A stretch of 16,036 nt of DNA from Alkanindiges sp. (GCA_030152125.1 JASLIR010000318.1:1-16036), one strand, 5' to 3'; shown: positions 8,080 through 15,728, numbered from the stretch's first letter. Notes: a model not told the origin generated them from the sequence alone. Numbers and translations are program-made.

Positions 8080-10068
8080 TCATGCTTCACGGTCCGCTTT
8101 TGCTGTTTGATATAGCAGGTAGGCCAGCCACATGGAAATAAATATCAGCCGCAGCGCGACGACGATGCCCAGCACATAGGTTGCATATTTTAAGAAATAA
8201 GCAGTTTTGCGCGGAGAGAGTGCCATTGGCATCCAGATAAAAGCCAGGCTAAAACTGGCCAGCCAGAAGCTGCGGTATTCGCTCAGGTCTACAGGCCATG
8301 TGGTCCATTCAAATACGAAGGTATTTAAATACAATAAACCGTATATCGCACAGACCAGCCAGTAAAATTTTAAGCCCTGCCGGCTTCTGATTAATTGCAT
8401 TAATACGCCAGCGATATAGGGTTGCACAACCAGCGACATGATAAGTGGTATTGTCAGTATCAGGTTTAAAGGCGCGGCAATACTATCTGTAGCAAATAGG
8501 TCAATCACGAAGGCAAATGCAGTGACCACGGCAAGAAAGCCACAATACAGTATAAAGTTATCTGCCTGAATACGGATAACCTGGGGGAACTCATCAAACA
8601 GGCTGGATGAGCGGTACATGCCATGCCCCATGATAAACGCCGATAACAGGCTGTATAGCCATAACAGGATACTTAGTACGGGGCTACTGAAAACAGGGGA
8701 GAGCATTACAATGGCGGCCAGGCCAAAGTACCAGCCCAGTGTCAGCCGGTGCATGATTTTCGGGTGATTGTCCCTGCTATACAGCCAGGATTGCAAAGGG
8801 GCCTGCACAAAGGGTAGCCAGATCAGGCTTAATAGCACACCGCCGATGATCAGTTGTGGCGTCCATGCACTGCCTGAAGACACGCAGGCAAGGATACTGC
8901 CAAAGCAAACCAGCAGGATCGGTAACCAGAATTTTTTCCACTGTGAACAAATAAGTAAGTAATGCAGGTTCGGATTGTACTCTGGCGATTGCATATCCGG
9001 CAGCATCCAGTGCCGCTGTCTTAGATTAATTACCGTAAGACTGGATTTATCCTGTAACAGCCCTAGCATTCTAAACGGCTTGAAGGGAGTTCCCTGTTTT
9101 AATGCCTGTAATGTGTTGTGGTATTTGGCCGGTACGTTGCGCCAGAACTGATGTTCCACCAGCAACACTTCAATGCGGTCATGCAGGCGGTGTAATGCAC
9201 CTTCTGCCGAGGCAGGTGGCACATCATTGCCAAAATGTTCGTACCAGCCCAGCAGGAAGCGGTTGCTGCTGTCACTCTGCTCCTGGGCTGAACCCAGTAC
9301 ATAGCTCAGCTGGTCATAGGTTGCCATCTGGTGTTCCAGGCTTTGTTCTGGCCATTCTTTCAGGCATTGCTGGAATTTGGCAAAGTTTTCGTCATTAAAA
9401 TGCTCATTCCATAACGCCTGACACAGCTGATCCAGCTTTTCCTTAAAGTATTGTTCCTGTGCTTTGAGCGAGATGTCATTATCAGCTGGTATTGGCTGTG
9501 TGCTGGCAGTGGTCTCAGCCTGCGGTTTACGGATGTTCAGGAAGTCATTAATACCACTGAGCCCAGCCTCAATGCAGGCGCTATCCAGTTGCTGCAGGTA
9601 GGATTTGGCCTGTGCATCCGCTAATACGCTGGCAGGCAGGGACGAAATATAATCTACATAGTCCACCAGCTCCTTGCGCAAATCCAGTTGGCTGTTTTGC
9701 TGCTGGATGGCGCTTAGCAGGAACTCAAAACCATGCTGGTGCAGCGGTGTTTCAGGCTCCGGTGAGGTGTCCTGCGCTGTCAGCTCGGTGTCTGCTGTGC
9801 TGCCGGGGCTGGAATTACTGATAGTGGGCTGTTCTAGCTGGCTTATATCAGCCTGATCGCCAAAAATATCATCGTCATCCTGTTCGGATTCCTGCTCCAG
9901 GCTGGCGTAATAAGCCTCCTGGCGGGCTGCTTCCAGTACCTCACGCAGGGCAATAAATTTTTCCGGTTGCAGTTCCTGATCAATGGTTTTTAAAACGCGT
10001 GCATAGGCCTTGCGGATTTCGCGTTCATCTGTAGTTTTGGCAATGCCTAAAATATGCCAGTGACTCAT
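8080..10068 (-). CDS. Membrane-anchored J-like protein, probable HscC partner (DjlB/DjlC-like)
   Basis: 662-residue protein with an N-terminal J-like domain (about 1-55), an acidic, low-complexity linker (about 56-110, including DDDD), a soluble helical region (about 110-370) and eight to nine hydrophobic segments from about 380 to 652. The J-like start MSHWHILGIAKTTDEREIRK, then AYARVLK and FIALREVLEAARQEA, matches the J proteins found beside HscC. However, the HPD tripeptide that activates Hsp70 is replaced: the aligned residues are D30-Q31-E32. The inferred role is to recruit HscC to the inner membrane or, given the altered tripeptide, to bind without stimulating ATP hydrolysis. ATG 10068 is preceded by AGAGATAACA, a weak Shine-Dalgarno sequence. 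The gene faces hscC tail to tail and is separated from the desulfurase gene by a strong terminator. The membrane region matches no family I can name. Confidence 0.8.
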   Translation of the reverse strand: MSHWHILGIAKTTDEREIRKAYARVLKTIDQELQPEKFIALREVLEAARQEAYYASLEQESEQDDDDIFGDQADISQLEQPTISNSSPGSTADTELTAQDTSPEPETPLHQHGFEFLLSAIQQQNSQLDLRKELVDYVDYISSLPASVLADAQAKSYLQQLDSACIEAGLSGINDFLNIRKPQAETTASTQPIPADNDISLKAQEQYFKEKLDQLCQALWNEHFNDENFAKFQQCLKEWPEQSLEHQMATYDQLSYVLGSAQEQSDSSNRFLLGWYEHFGNDVPPASAEGALHRLHDRIEVLLVEHQFWRNVPAKYHNTLQALKQGTPFKPFRMLGLLQDKSSLTVINLRQRHWMLPDMQSPEYNPNLHYLLICSQWKKFWLPILLVCFGSILACVSSGSAWTPQLIIGGVLLSLIWLPFVQAPLQSWLYSRDNHPKIMHRLTLGWYFGLAAIVMLSPVFSSPVLSILLWLYSLLSAFIMGHGMYRSSSLFDEFPQVIRIQADNFILYCGFLAVVTAFAFVIDLFATDSIAAPLNLILTIPLIMSLVVQPYIAGVLMQLIRSRQGLKFYWLVCAIYGLLYLNTFVFEWTTWPVDLSEYRSFWLASFSLAFIWMPMALSPRKTAYFLKYATYVLGIVVALRLIFISMWLAYLLYQTAKADREA

Positions 10069-10120
10069 TGTTATCTCTGCTTTTATAAGTATGGATAGTG
10101 TACTGATTTCTACGGTGAAT

Positions 10121-10155
10121 AAAAATAAAACCCCGGCATGTGGCCGGGGTTTTTA
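10121..10155. terminator. Strong bidirectional Rho-independent terminator after the encapsulin unit
   Basis: CCCCGGC (10131-10137) and GCCGGGG (10143-10149) form a perfect G/C stem with a 5-nt loop (ATGTG). AAAA and TTTT extend it on both sides to 11 bp. On the minus strand a T-rich run follows (complement of AAAAATAAAA, 10121-10130). It lies about 30 nt beyond the desulfurase stop at 10183 and closes that transcript. Confidence 0.85.
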
Positions 10156-10182
10156 TGTGATGGACAATAAGAGAGAAGCAGT

Positions 10183-12150
10183 TTAACGGCGGATGCTGCG
10201 TGCCCGGCGTAACTGGTGTAATACCGATACCAGCAGATCAATTTCTTCCGTGGTATTGTAAAACGCCAGCGAGGGACGTACGGTTTGTTCTACACCAAAG
10301 CGGCGCAGGATCGGCTGTGCGCAGTGGTGACCGGAACGTACCGCAATACCATGCTGGTTCAGCGCCTTGCCTACTTCCTCGGTACTGTAGCCTTCCAGTG
10401 TAAAGGACATCACACTGGCTTTGTTGATGGCTGTACCAATCGGGCGCAAGCCTGGAACACTGCTTAAGCCATGCTGGCCATATTCCAGCAGGTCATGCTC
10501 GTAACGGGCAATGTTTGCCATTCCGATGCTTTCAACATATTCAATGGCAGCACCCAGACCCACTGCATCAGCAATGTTACCGGTACCAGCTTCAAACTTG
10601 TTGGGCGCAGGCTGGTAAATCACATTCTCGAACGTTACATCTTCGATCATGTTGCCACCGCCTTCCCACACCGGCATGCTTTCCAGCAGTTCCGCCTTGG
10701 CATACACCGCACCAATACCGGTAGGGCCGAATACCTTGTGTCCGGAGAACACATAGAAGTCGGCATCCAGGGCCTGCACGTTAATCGGCATGTGTGACAC
10801 AGCCTGTGCACCATCTACCAGTACACGCACACCAGCAGCATGTGCCAGTGAAATCACCTCGGCAACCGGCGTTACTGTACCCAGCGCATTGGAAACCTGG
10901 GTAATGGATACCAGTTTGGTACGCGAGTTTAGCAGCTTGGCAAACTCTTCCAGACGAATCTGGCCGGTATCATCTACCGGAATCACCCGCAGCTTGGCAC
11001 CTACTTCTTTGGCTAACTGATACCAGGGAACGATATTGGCGTGGTGCTCCAGATTGGATACGATGATTTCATCACCCTGTCCAATATTTTGCTTGCCGTA
11101 AGTCTTGGCAATCAGGTTAATCCCTTCGGTAGTACCACGTACAAACACGATTTCCTTGGATGAAGCAGCACCTAAAAAGCGGGTAACCGCATTACGGGCA
11201 TGCTCATAGGCATCGGTAGCACGGGCTGCCAGTTCATGCGCTGCACGGTGAATGTTGGAGTTTTCATGCTCATAAAAATAAGCAATCCGCTCAATCACCG
11301 ATTTTGGCTTATGCGTGGTCGCCGCATTGTCCAGCCATACCAGTGGGCGGCCATTCACGCGTTCCTGCAGGATAGGAAAATCCTGACGGATGCGGCGTAC
11401 GTCCAGCGGCTGGGCAGCATGATGCACCGGAACGCTTTTGCTGCTCTGGTAGCTGGTAGCTGGCTGTTCTACCCGTGGCACATCCAGAAAGTAAAAGGAT
11501 GAACCACTGGATGGCGCGCTGTGCTGGATACGGTCATCCACCAGCAGGCCTTTTAAGTTGTCGTCACCGGGCAGGTTAAAGGAGCGTGCAATCACACGAT
11601 CATCCAGTATGTCTGCCTTGTTCAGGCCAGCGCTATCCGGTGTGCTAAACGAGTTCGCCCCATAATTTGCAAAATAGAACGGTGAATCGGCACTCGCAGG
11701 AATTTGCGATGCAGCAACCACGGGCACACTGGGTGTTAATTCGGCCACATGCGGTGCAGGTGGCTCAAAAGGCGGTTTAGGCAATGCAGCACCACCCACC
11801 ACCGGGGCCGATGCAATAGCACGGCGCTCCGGGTAATCAACAGCATTTGGCGTATGTGCAGGAATTTCCGGGTTTAGGCCCTGACTAAAGGCCACAGCCG
11901 GCGCACGTCCAGACAGCGCGCTTAAAGGCTCGCTGGGCTGGGGTGGATGGCTTGGTTTTCCAACATTAGGCAAGTCAAAATTGAACCCTTGCGGATTACT
12001 GTTTGCGCCGGGCAGGGCTGAGAAAAACTCAGCTGCCAGGCGGCTTAACGTGCTTTCATCCGGCAAACCTTGCGGTACAGCACCACCCTGACCAAGTTCC
12101 GATGGCAGCCCTGCACCTGTCAGATTACTTGTAGGTGTTTGGGTACTCAT
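10183..12150 (-). CDS. Family 2A encapsulin cargo: cysteine desulfurase with disordered N-terminal targeting region
   Basis: PLP enzyme of 655 residues that removes sulfur from L-cysteine to give alanine and a persulfide. In related systems it is packaged inside a family 2A encapsulin, where sulfur accumulates. Residues 1 to about 250 are P/A/S/G-rich and predicted disordered, much longer than in ordinary SufS (about 405 residues), and match the encapsulation extension of this cargo class. Inside it, SPFYF (156-160) and SSFYF (217-221) form a repeated motif. LAAEFFSALPG (38-48) is a possible amphipathic segment. The catalytic domain shows DNAATTHKP, LEHHANIVPW with the PLP-stacking His, PLP lysine K472 in FSGHKVFGPTG, and catalytic C610 in the group II (SufS-type) motif RSGHHCAQP. 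ATG 12150 (MSTQTPTS) overlaps the shell gene by 26 nt. An in-frame ATG at 12171 is possible. No SufE or SufBCD gene is adjacent. Confidence 0.93.
   Translation of the reverse strand: MSTQTPTSNLTGAGLPSELGQGGAVPQGLPDESTLSRLAAEFFSALPGANSNPQGFNFDLPNVGKPSHPPQPSEPLSALSGRAPAVAFSQGLNPEIPAHTPNAVDYPERRAIASAPVVGGAALPKPPFEPPAPHVAELTPSVPVVAASQIPASADSPFYFANYGANSFSTPDSAGLNKADILDDRVIARSFNLPGDDNLKGLLVDDRIQHSAPSSGSSFYFLDVPRVEQPATSYQSSKSVPVHHAAQPLDVRRIRQDFPILQERVNGRPLVWLDNAATTHKPKSVIERIAYFYEHENSNIHRAAHELAARATDAYEHARNAVTRFLGAASSKEIVFVRGTTEGINLIAKTYGKQNIGQGDEIIVSNLEHHANIVPWYQLAKEVGAKLRVIPVDDTGQIRLEEFAKLLNSRTKLVSITQVSNALGTVTPVAEVISLAHAAGVRVLVDGAQAVSHMPINVQALDADFYVFSGHKVFGPTGIGAVYAKAELLESMPVWEGGGNMIEDVTFENVIYQPAPNKFEAGTGNIADAVGLGAAIEYVESIGMANIARYEHDLLEYGQHGLSSVPGLRPIGTAINKASVMSFTLEGYSTEEVGKALNQHGIAVRSGHHCAQPILRRFGVEQTVRPSLAFYNTTEEIDLLVSVLHQLRRARSIRR
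12125..12150 (-). other. 26-nt overlap of shell and cargo genes
   Basis: The cargo ATG at 12150 lies inside the shell sequence ...TAC CAT GAG TAC..., read in another frame. No convincing Shine-Dalgarno sequence sits at the usual distance: GGAG is 13 nt away. Ribosomes finishing the shell gene probably reinitiate here. Confidence 0.75.
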
Positions 12151-13057
12151 GGTACTTATCGATCTCCACATCTTCTAGAACGGCTAGGGCATCGTCTGTT
12201 AATACTGACAGGGAGCAGTATAAAGAGATCAAATAAGAGGCAATGGCATTGCGGCTAATGCCCATAAAGCGTACAGACAGGCCAGGTGCCTGTTCTCCGG
12301 CCAAGCCAGGCTGGAACAGACCTACCACGCCCTGACGTTTTTCGCCAACACGTAATAGCAGAATCTTGGTTTTGCCGTCTTCCACCGGAATCTTGTTGGA
12401 TGGGATTAATGGAATACCACGCCAGGTAATAAACTGTGAACCGAACAGGCTAACAGTCGGTGGTGGTACGCCACGGCGGGTACATTCACGGCCAAACGCA
12501 GCAATCGCATCCGGGTGCGCCAGGAAGAAGCCAGGCTCTTTCCATACTTTACGCAACAGGTCATCCAGGTCGTCCGGGGTTGGTGCGCCGGTTAAGGTGG
12601 AAATACGCTGTTCGTCGCTCACGCTGGCCAGCAAACCATATTCAGGGTTGTTAATCAGTTCGCTTTCCTGACGTTCCTTGATAGTTTCAATGGTCAGGCG
12701 TAACTGTTCTTTAATCTGGTCGTGCGGGCTGCTATACAGGTCGGAAATGCGGGTGTGTACGTCCAGAATGGTAGACACACCATTCAGGAAGTATTCGCGC
12801 GGTTGTGGGTCATAGTCCACAAAAGTCTGTGGGAGGGTCGCTTCGTCACGCTGGGTGCAGGCTACCTGAATATCATCGGTATTATTAACGCGGTTAACAC
12901 GATAAATACCCGCTTCAACAGGAATCCATTGCAATAAATGGGTTAACCAGCGCGGGGTAATCGTGGAAAGCTGCGGTACTGTTTTCGTCGCGTTGGCAAG
13001 CTGGCGCGCCGCATGATCGCCAAGGGCTTGCTGTACCACTTCGGGGTTGTTAGCCAT
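12125..13057 (-). CDS. Family 2A encapsulin shell protein (SrpI-like)
   Basis: HK97-fold protein of 310 residues that self-assembles into an icosahedral nanocompartment around the desulfurase encoded just downstream. The start MANNPEVVQQALGDHAARQL, the E-loop-like section around YFLNGVSTILDVHTRISDL (89-107), the helix that follows it (112-137), and SLFGSQFITWRGIPLIPSNKI (203-223) are the patterns I recognise from family 2A/SrpI shells. The length leaves no room for the cyclic-nucleotide-binding domain of family 2B. ATG 13057 has AGGAAG 7 nt upstream. The last codons (DKYHEYPNTYK) also encode the first residues of the cargo in another frame, suggesting coupled translation that could help set the shell-to-cargo ratio. 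Pore residues cannot be assigned without a structure. Confidence 0.93.
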   Translation of the reverse strand: MANNPEVVQQALGDHAARQLANATKTVPQLSTITPRWLTHLLQWIPVEAGIYRVNRVNNTDDIQVACTQRDEATLPQTFVDYDPQPREYFLNGVSTILDVHTRISDLYSSPHDQIKEQLRLTIETIKERQESELINNPEYGLLASVSDEQRISTLTGAPTPDDLDDLLRKVWKEPGFFLAHPDAIAAFGRECTRRGVPPPTVSLFGSQFITWRGIPLIPSNKIPVEDGKTKILLLRVGEKRQGVVGLFQPGLAGEQAPGLSVRFMGISRNAIASYLISLYCSLSVLTDDALAVLEDVEIDKYHEYPNTYK

Positions 13058-13188
13058 CGTATTTCTTCCTGGTTTAACTCGGGTTGTTATAAAATAGTGT
13101 ATTGAGATTAAAGAAAAAAACGCTTATTGCAAAATATGAAATACATATAATGTTATCCAAGAAATTTGCATTTAATTTATATTCATTT

Positions 13189-13234
13189 GCTTATCTGTTA
13201 TTTATATAAATAAGCGGGCAAAAAGCCACTTATT
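13189..13234. repeat. Nested palindromes and hairpin in the A/T-rich leader
   Basis: TTATTTATATAAATAA (13198-13213) is a perfect 16-bp palindrome, flanked by GCTTAT (13189-13194) and ATAAGC (13210-13215). Overlapping it, AATAAG (13209-13214) pairs with CTTATT (13229-13234), and GGC (217-219 past 13000) pairs with GCC (225-227 past 13000) around an AAAAA loop. The alternative pairings are mutually exclusive. Function is unknown. Confidence 0.5.
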
Positions 13235-13456
13235 ATAAATTTTATATAAAATAGTAACTTGCCGTTTTTTAATGAAAATAATCGCATAAAATTTACATAT
13301 AAATAACAGTTTTATATGAAATTTTTATAAAAAACATCTTCTTTAAAGTTGGATAATAAACTAGATTAAAGTGTTTTGTTTTTAAATTAGTGTTTTTTAA
13401 GAAATAAATTTTTACTTATTTATTGTTTTCTGAGGCGTGGATGGCTGTAATTCGCA

Positions 13457-13484
13457 TTTTTTTATTCAATAAAATATAAAAAAA
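13457..13484. terminator. A/T-only inverted repeat, possible weak terminator of the cyclase gene
   Basis: TTTTTTTAT (13457-13465) and ATAAAAAAA (13476-13484) are exact inverted copies around a 10-nt loop, about 18 nt beyond the cyclase stop at 13502. The stem contains no G or C, so it would be unstable. Read-through from the cyclase gene into the encapsulin genes is therefore possible. Confidence 0.3.
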
Positions 13485-13501
13485 CTAATAAATAATGCTG
13501 T

Positions 13502-14665
13502 TTATGAATAAGTGACGGTCTGATTTCGCCCATTAGCCTTGGCCTGATACAGGGCGCTATCCGCCATATTAAACAGCTGGTCCATATTCATGGACGTATA
13601 GAAAGTAACTACCCCAAAGCTGGCAGTAATAGGAATTCTTTCCCCTTCATGCATAATTGCCAGTTCGGAAATTTGCTTGCGGCAACGTTCGGCAACATGC
13701 GTGGCCTGTATGGCATGTGGTACTTTGGAGAGTACAATCATGAATTCTTCGCCACCGTAACGGCCAACCATATCGCCCTGGCGCACATTGGCGGCTAGAA
13801 TCCGGGCTGTTTCAACCAGTACTTCGTCACCTTTGGAGTGACCATAGTTATCATTAATGCTTTTAAAATGATCCAGATCCAGCAGGATCAGCGCGCTGGG
13901 CAAGCCTGCAGGCTTGTGTTGCTTGTGTTGCTTGTGCTGCAGTACATCCCCCAGAAATTGCCCCACAGCCCGCCGGTTATGGATGCTGGTGAGCGAGTCC
14001 TGCATGCTGAGTTGATTCACCAGTTGTTCACGCGTTTGCCAGTCACTTAACAGGCGTTCCAGTAGATAAATACCGACTACCAGTGGGGGCATGATAAAAA
14101 ACAGCATGGTCGAGCTCCAGAAATTGAGCTTTTCCAGTTTAAATGCGTTGGTTTCTACCGCAAAAATAGGTGCATAAGGCAGTTTGCCGTGTACAGTGAG
14201 TTGCAGCATGATCAGGATGCTGCCAAAGCCCAGAATGGCGGCGCTATATATCAGGAGTTTTCCGAACAGGAAGCGGCCAATGGTAATGGTGACCACCAGA
14301 ATAACCCCTACCGTGGGCGCCATCAGGCCGGATAAATAGGCCTCGCGGCACAGGGTCAGGGTAAAACAGTACACGCTGACATAGGCAAAAAAGCGGCTTG
14401 CTTTCTCGTTGTGCCGGCAATACCAGCAAAAAAATACCAGTTCGGCTAGCAGGATAATGGTAAATATATTGTTGATCAGTTCGGCGCGAATAAGCGCTAT
14501 ATTGACAAAACGCCATAGTGGCGGGTGATAAATAACCAGCAGCTTCCAGCCTGTCCACAGGATATGCATCCCCAGGCCAAGCATCAGGATGAGCATGCAT
14601 TTTTTTGGTATCGACCAGTTTAATATGAATCTTTTTTGATCTGGGTGGTGTTGACTCAGCGTCAT
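13502..14665 (-). CDS. Membrane diguanylate cyclase (GGDEF domain)
   Basis: Inner-membrane enzyme of 387 residues expected to make cyclic di-GMP from two GTP. The N-terminal half has about six hydrophobic segments (near 25-45, 62-82, 92-107, 113-130, 134-156 and 183-203), a sensor of no family I can name. A GGDEF domain follows from about residue 221. DSLTSIHNRR begins it, LLDLDHFKSINDNYGH binds substrate and metal, the active-site loop is GGEEF (304-308), and an inhibitory I-site RQGD (295-298) lies exactly five residues before it. Catalysis and product inhibition therefore look intact. A QHK repeat (244-251) from a 9-bp tandem repeat is inserted early in the domain. No good Shine-Dalgarno sequence precedes ATG 14665, so the start is less certain. 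The gene sits between the acetyltransferase and the encapsulin genes on the same strand. Confidence 0.9.
   Translation of the reverse strand: MTLSQHHPDQKRFILNWSIPKKCMLILMLGLGMHILWTGWKLLVIYHPPLWRFVNIALIRAELINNIFTIILLAELVFFCWYCRHNEKASRFFAYVSVYCFTLTLCREAYLSGLMAPTVGVILVVTITIGRFLFGKLLIYSAAILGFGSILIMLQLTVHGKLPYAPIFAVETNAFKLEKLNFWSSTMLFFIMPPLVVGIYLLERLLSDWQTREQLVNQLSMQDSLTSIHNRRAVGQFLGDVLQHKQHKQHKPAGLPSALILLDLDHFKSINDNYGHSKGDEVLVETARILAANVRQGDMVGRYGGEEFMIVLSKVPHAIQATHVAERCRKQISELAIMHEGERIPITASFGVVTFYTSMNMDQLFNMADSALYQAKANGRNQTVTYS
13912..13938. repeat. Three tandem 9-bp repeats inside the cyclase gene
   Basis: GCTTGTGTT occurs at 13912-13920 and 13921-13929, then GCTTGTGCT at 13930-13938. It encodes a QHK run on the minus strand. 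The unit length keeps the reading frame, so copy-number change would only lengthen or shorten a loop. Confidence 0.8.
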
Positions 14666-14707
14666 TGTATGATTATGAAAAAGTACTATTATGGCCGCAG
14701 TATAGAT

Positions 14708-14755
14708 AAAAATCTGACCAAATACTGCCTTTTATGCGTACTTGGCCAGATTTTT
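14708..14755. terminator. Bidirectional hairpin terminator after the serine acetyltransferase gene
   Basis: AAAAATCTG (14708-14716) pairs with CAGATTTTT (14747-14755). After one mismatch the stem continues as CCAA (14718-14721) with TTGG (14742-14745). The stem ends supply T-runs in both directions. It lies 26 nt beyond the acetyltransferase stop (14781, minus strand) and suggests that the cyclase gene is transcribed separately. Confidence 0.65.
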
Positions 14756-14780
14756 GGCCTGTTTTATTGTAATCGGCAGG

Positions 14781-15728
14781 CTAGATCAGGTTTAGCCTGT
14801 CATTGTGTGAGGCGTTTTGCATAACCTGGCTGCCTGGTGCCACGCTTTTGGTCAGCCATACATTACCGCCAATAACAGAGCCCTGACCAATGGTCACACG
14901 GCCCAGAATAGTGGCACCCGCATAAATCACTACATCATCCTCTACAATCGGATGGCGGACATAATCTTTTTGCAGTTGGCCTTCGTCATCGGTCTCAAAG
15001 CGTTTTGCACCCAGCGTCACGGCCTGATAAATCCGCACACGCTCGCCAATAATGCAGGTTTCGCCAATCACCACACCGGTACCGTGGTCAATAAAGAAAC
15101 CTTTGCCGATTTGTGCGCCGGGGTGGATGTCAATACCAGTCAGGGAGTGTGCCTGTTCGGAAATAATACGCGACAGTAGTGGGACATTGCTGGAGTAAAG
15201 CTGGTGCGCCAGGCGATGATGGATAATGGCCAGAATGCCGGGATAGCATAACAGTACTTCATCCACGCTGCGTGCAGCCGGGTCACCATGATAGGCAGCC
15301 TGCACATCACTGTCCAAAATACGGCGAATGCCGGGCAGGGCATTGGCAAAATCCTGCACAATTTTATGCGCGCGCTCTTCCAGCGGTTTTTCATCCGGCT
15401 GATAGTGACTGTCACGAATGGTGGCAGATGCCCGGTAACGCGCCTCATAAAACAGGGTGAGTTTTACCTGTTCCAGCAGGGCGTTCAGAGTGCGGTCCAG
15501 CGTATGCGCAATATAAAAATCTTCGCTTTCCTGACGCAGATCGGGCGGACCAAGGCGCATGGGGAATAAAATACCGCACAGGTCGTCAACAATATGTTTA
15601 ACGGCTTCTTTGGATGGCAGTTCACGCCCGCCAAACTCTTTGGCGCGGTGTTGTGATTCGCGCCAATCATGTCGGGCTTGCTGTAAGCCGGTCACTACTT
15701 TGTCGATTTCCCAGTTTGCCACAACCAT
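14781..15728 (-). CDS. Serine O-acetyltransferase (EpsC/CysE type)
   Basis: Cytosolic enzyme (315 residues) that acetylates L-serine to O-acetylserine, the acceptor for sulfide in cysteine synthesis. An N-terminal helical region (to about 190) is followed by a left-handed beta-helix. Catalytic residues can be placed as D200 in GIDIHPGAQIG and H215 in IDHGTGVVIGET; hexapeptide repeats continue to about 296. The C-terminus ends DRLNLI. A terminal isoleucine in this kind of tail (compare H. influenzae MNLNI) inserts into CysK to form the cysteine synthase complex, which is expected here. Start choice: GAAGGA abuts ATG 15728 with no spacing, so the true start may be GTG 15722, which has a 6-nt spacer and would give MANWEIDK. 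Genes of this type often accompany family 2A encapsulins. A promoter candidate and terminator bracket the gene. Confidence 0.93.
   Translation of the reverse strand: MVVANWEIDKVVTGLQQARHDWRESQHRAKEFGGRELPSKEAVKHIVDDLCGILFPMRLGPPDLRQESEDFYIAHTLDRTLNALLEQVKLTLFYEARYRASATIRDSHYQPDEKPLEERAHKIVQDFANALPGIRRILDSDVQAAYHGDPAARSVDEVLLCYPGILAIIHHRLAHQLYSSNVPLLSRIISEQAHSLTGIDIHPGAQIGKGFFIDHGTGVVIGETCIIGERVRIYQAVTLGAKRFETDDEGQLQKDYVRHPIVEDDVVIYAGATILGRVTIGQGSVIGGNVWLTKSVAPGSQVMQNASHNDRLNLI

Larger units (their letters stand above)
13058..13501. promoter_or_regulatory. 444-bp very A/T-rich leader and promoter region of the encapsulin unit
   Basis: This is the only stretch over 300 bp without a gene. It is strikingly A/T-rich compared with its neighbours and has no credible open reading frame on either strand. 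It must hold the promoter of the shell gene, but in such A/T-rich DNA many -10-like hexamers occur and I cannot pick one. It contains short palindromes, two copies of TTTATATAAA (13201-13210 and 13241-13250), a hairpin between them, and an A/T-only inverted repeat near the cyclase end. The composition suits binding by H-NS/MvaT-like proteins or an intrinsically curved promoter. Confidence 0.6.

Noticed and set aside
10183..12150. Desulfurase as an ordinary SufS of the Suf iron-sulfur operon
   Set aside because: No sufBCD or sufE is adjacent, the N-terminal extension of about 250 residues is foreign to SufS, and the gene overlaps a shell gene.
12125..13057. Shell protein as a prophage major capsid
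   Set aside because: No other phage genes are present, and the sequence with its cysteine desulfurase partner fits family 2A encapsulin.
13058..13501. A/T-rich region as a replication origin
   Set aside because: A single TTATCC-like box at 13153 is not a DnaA box cluster, and no replication gene is nearby.
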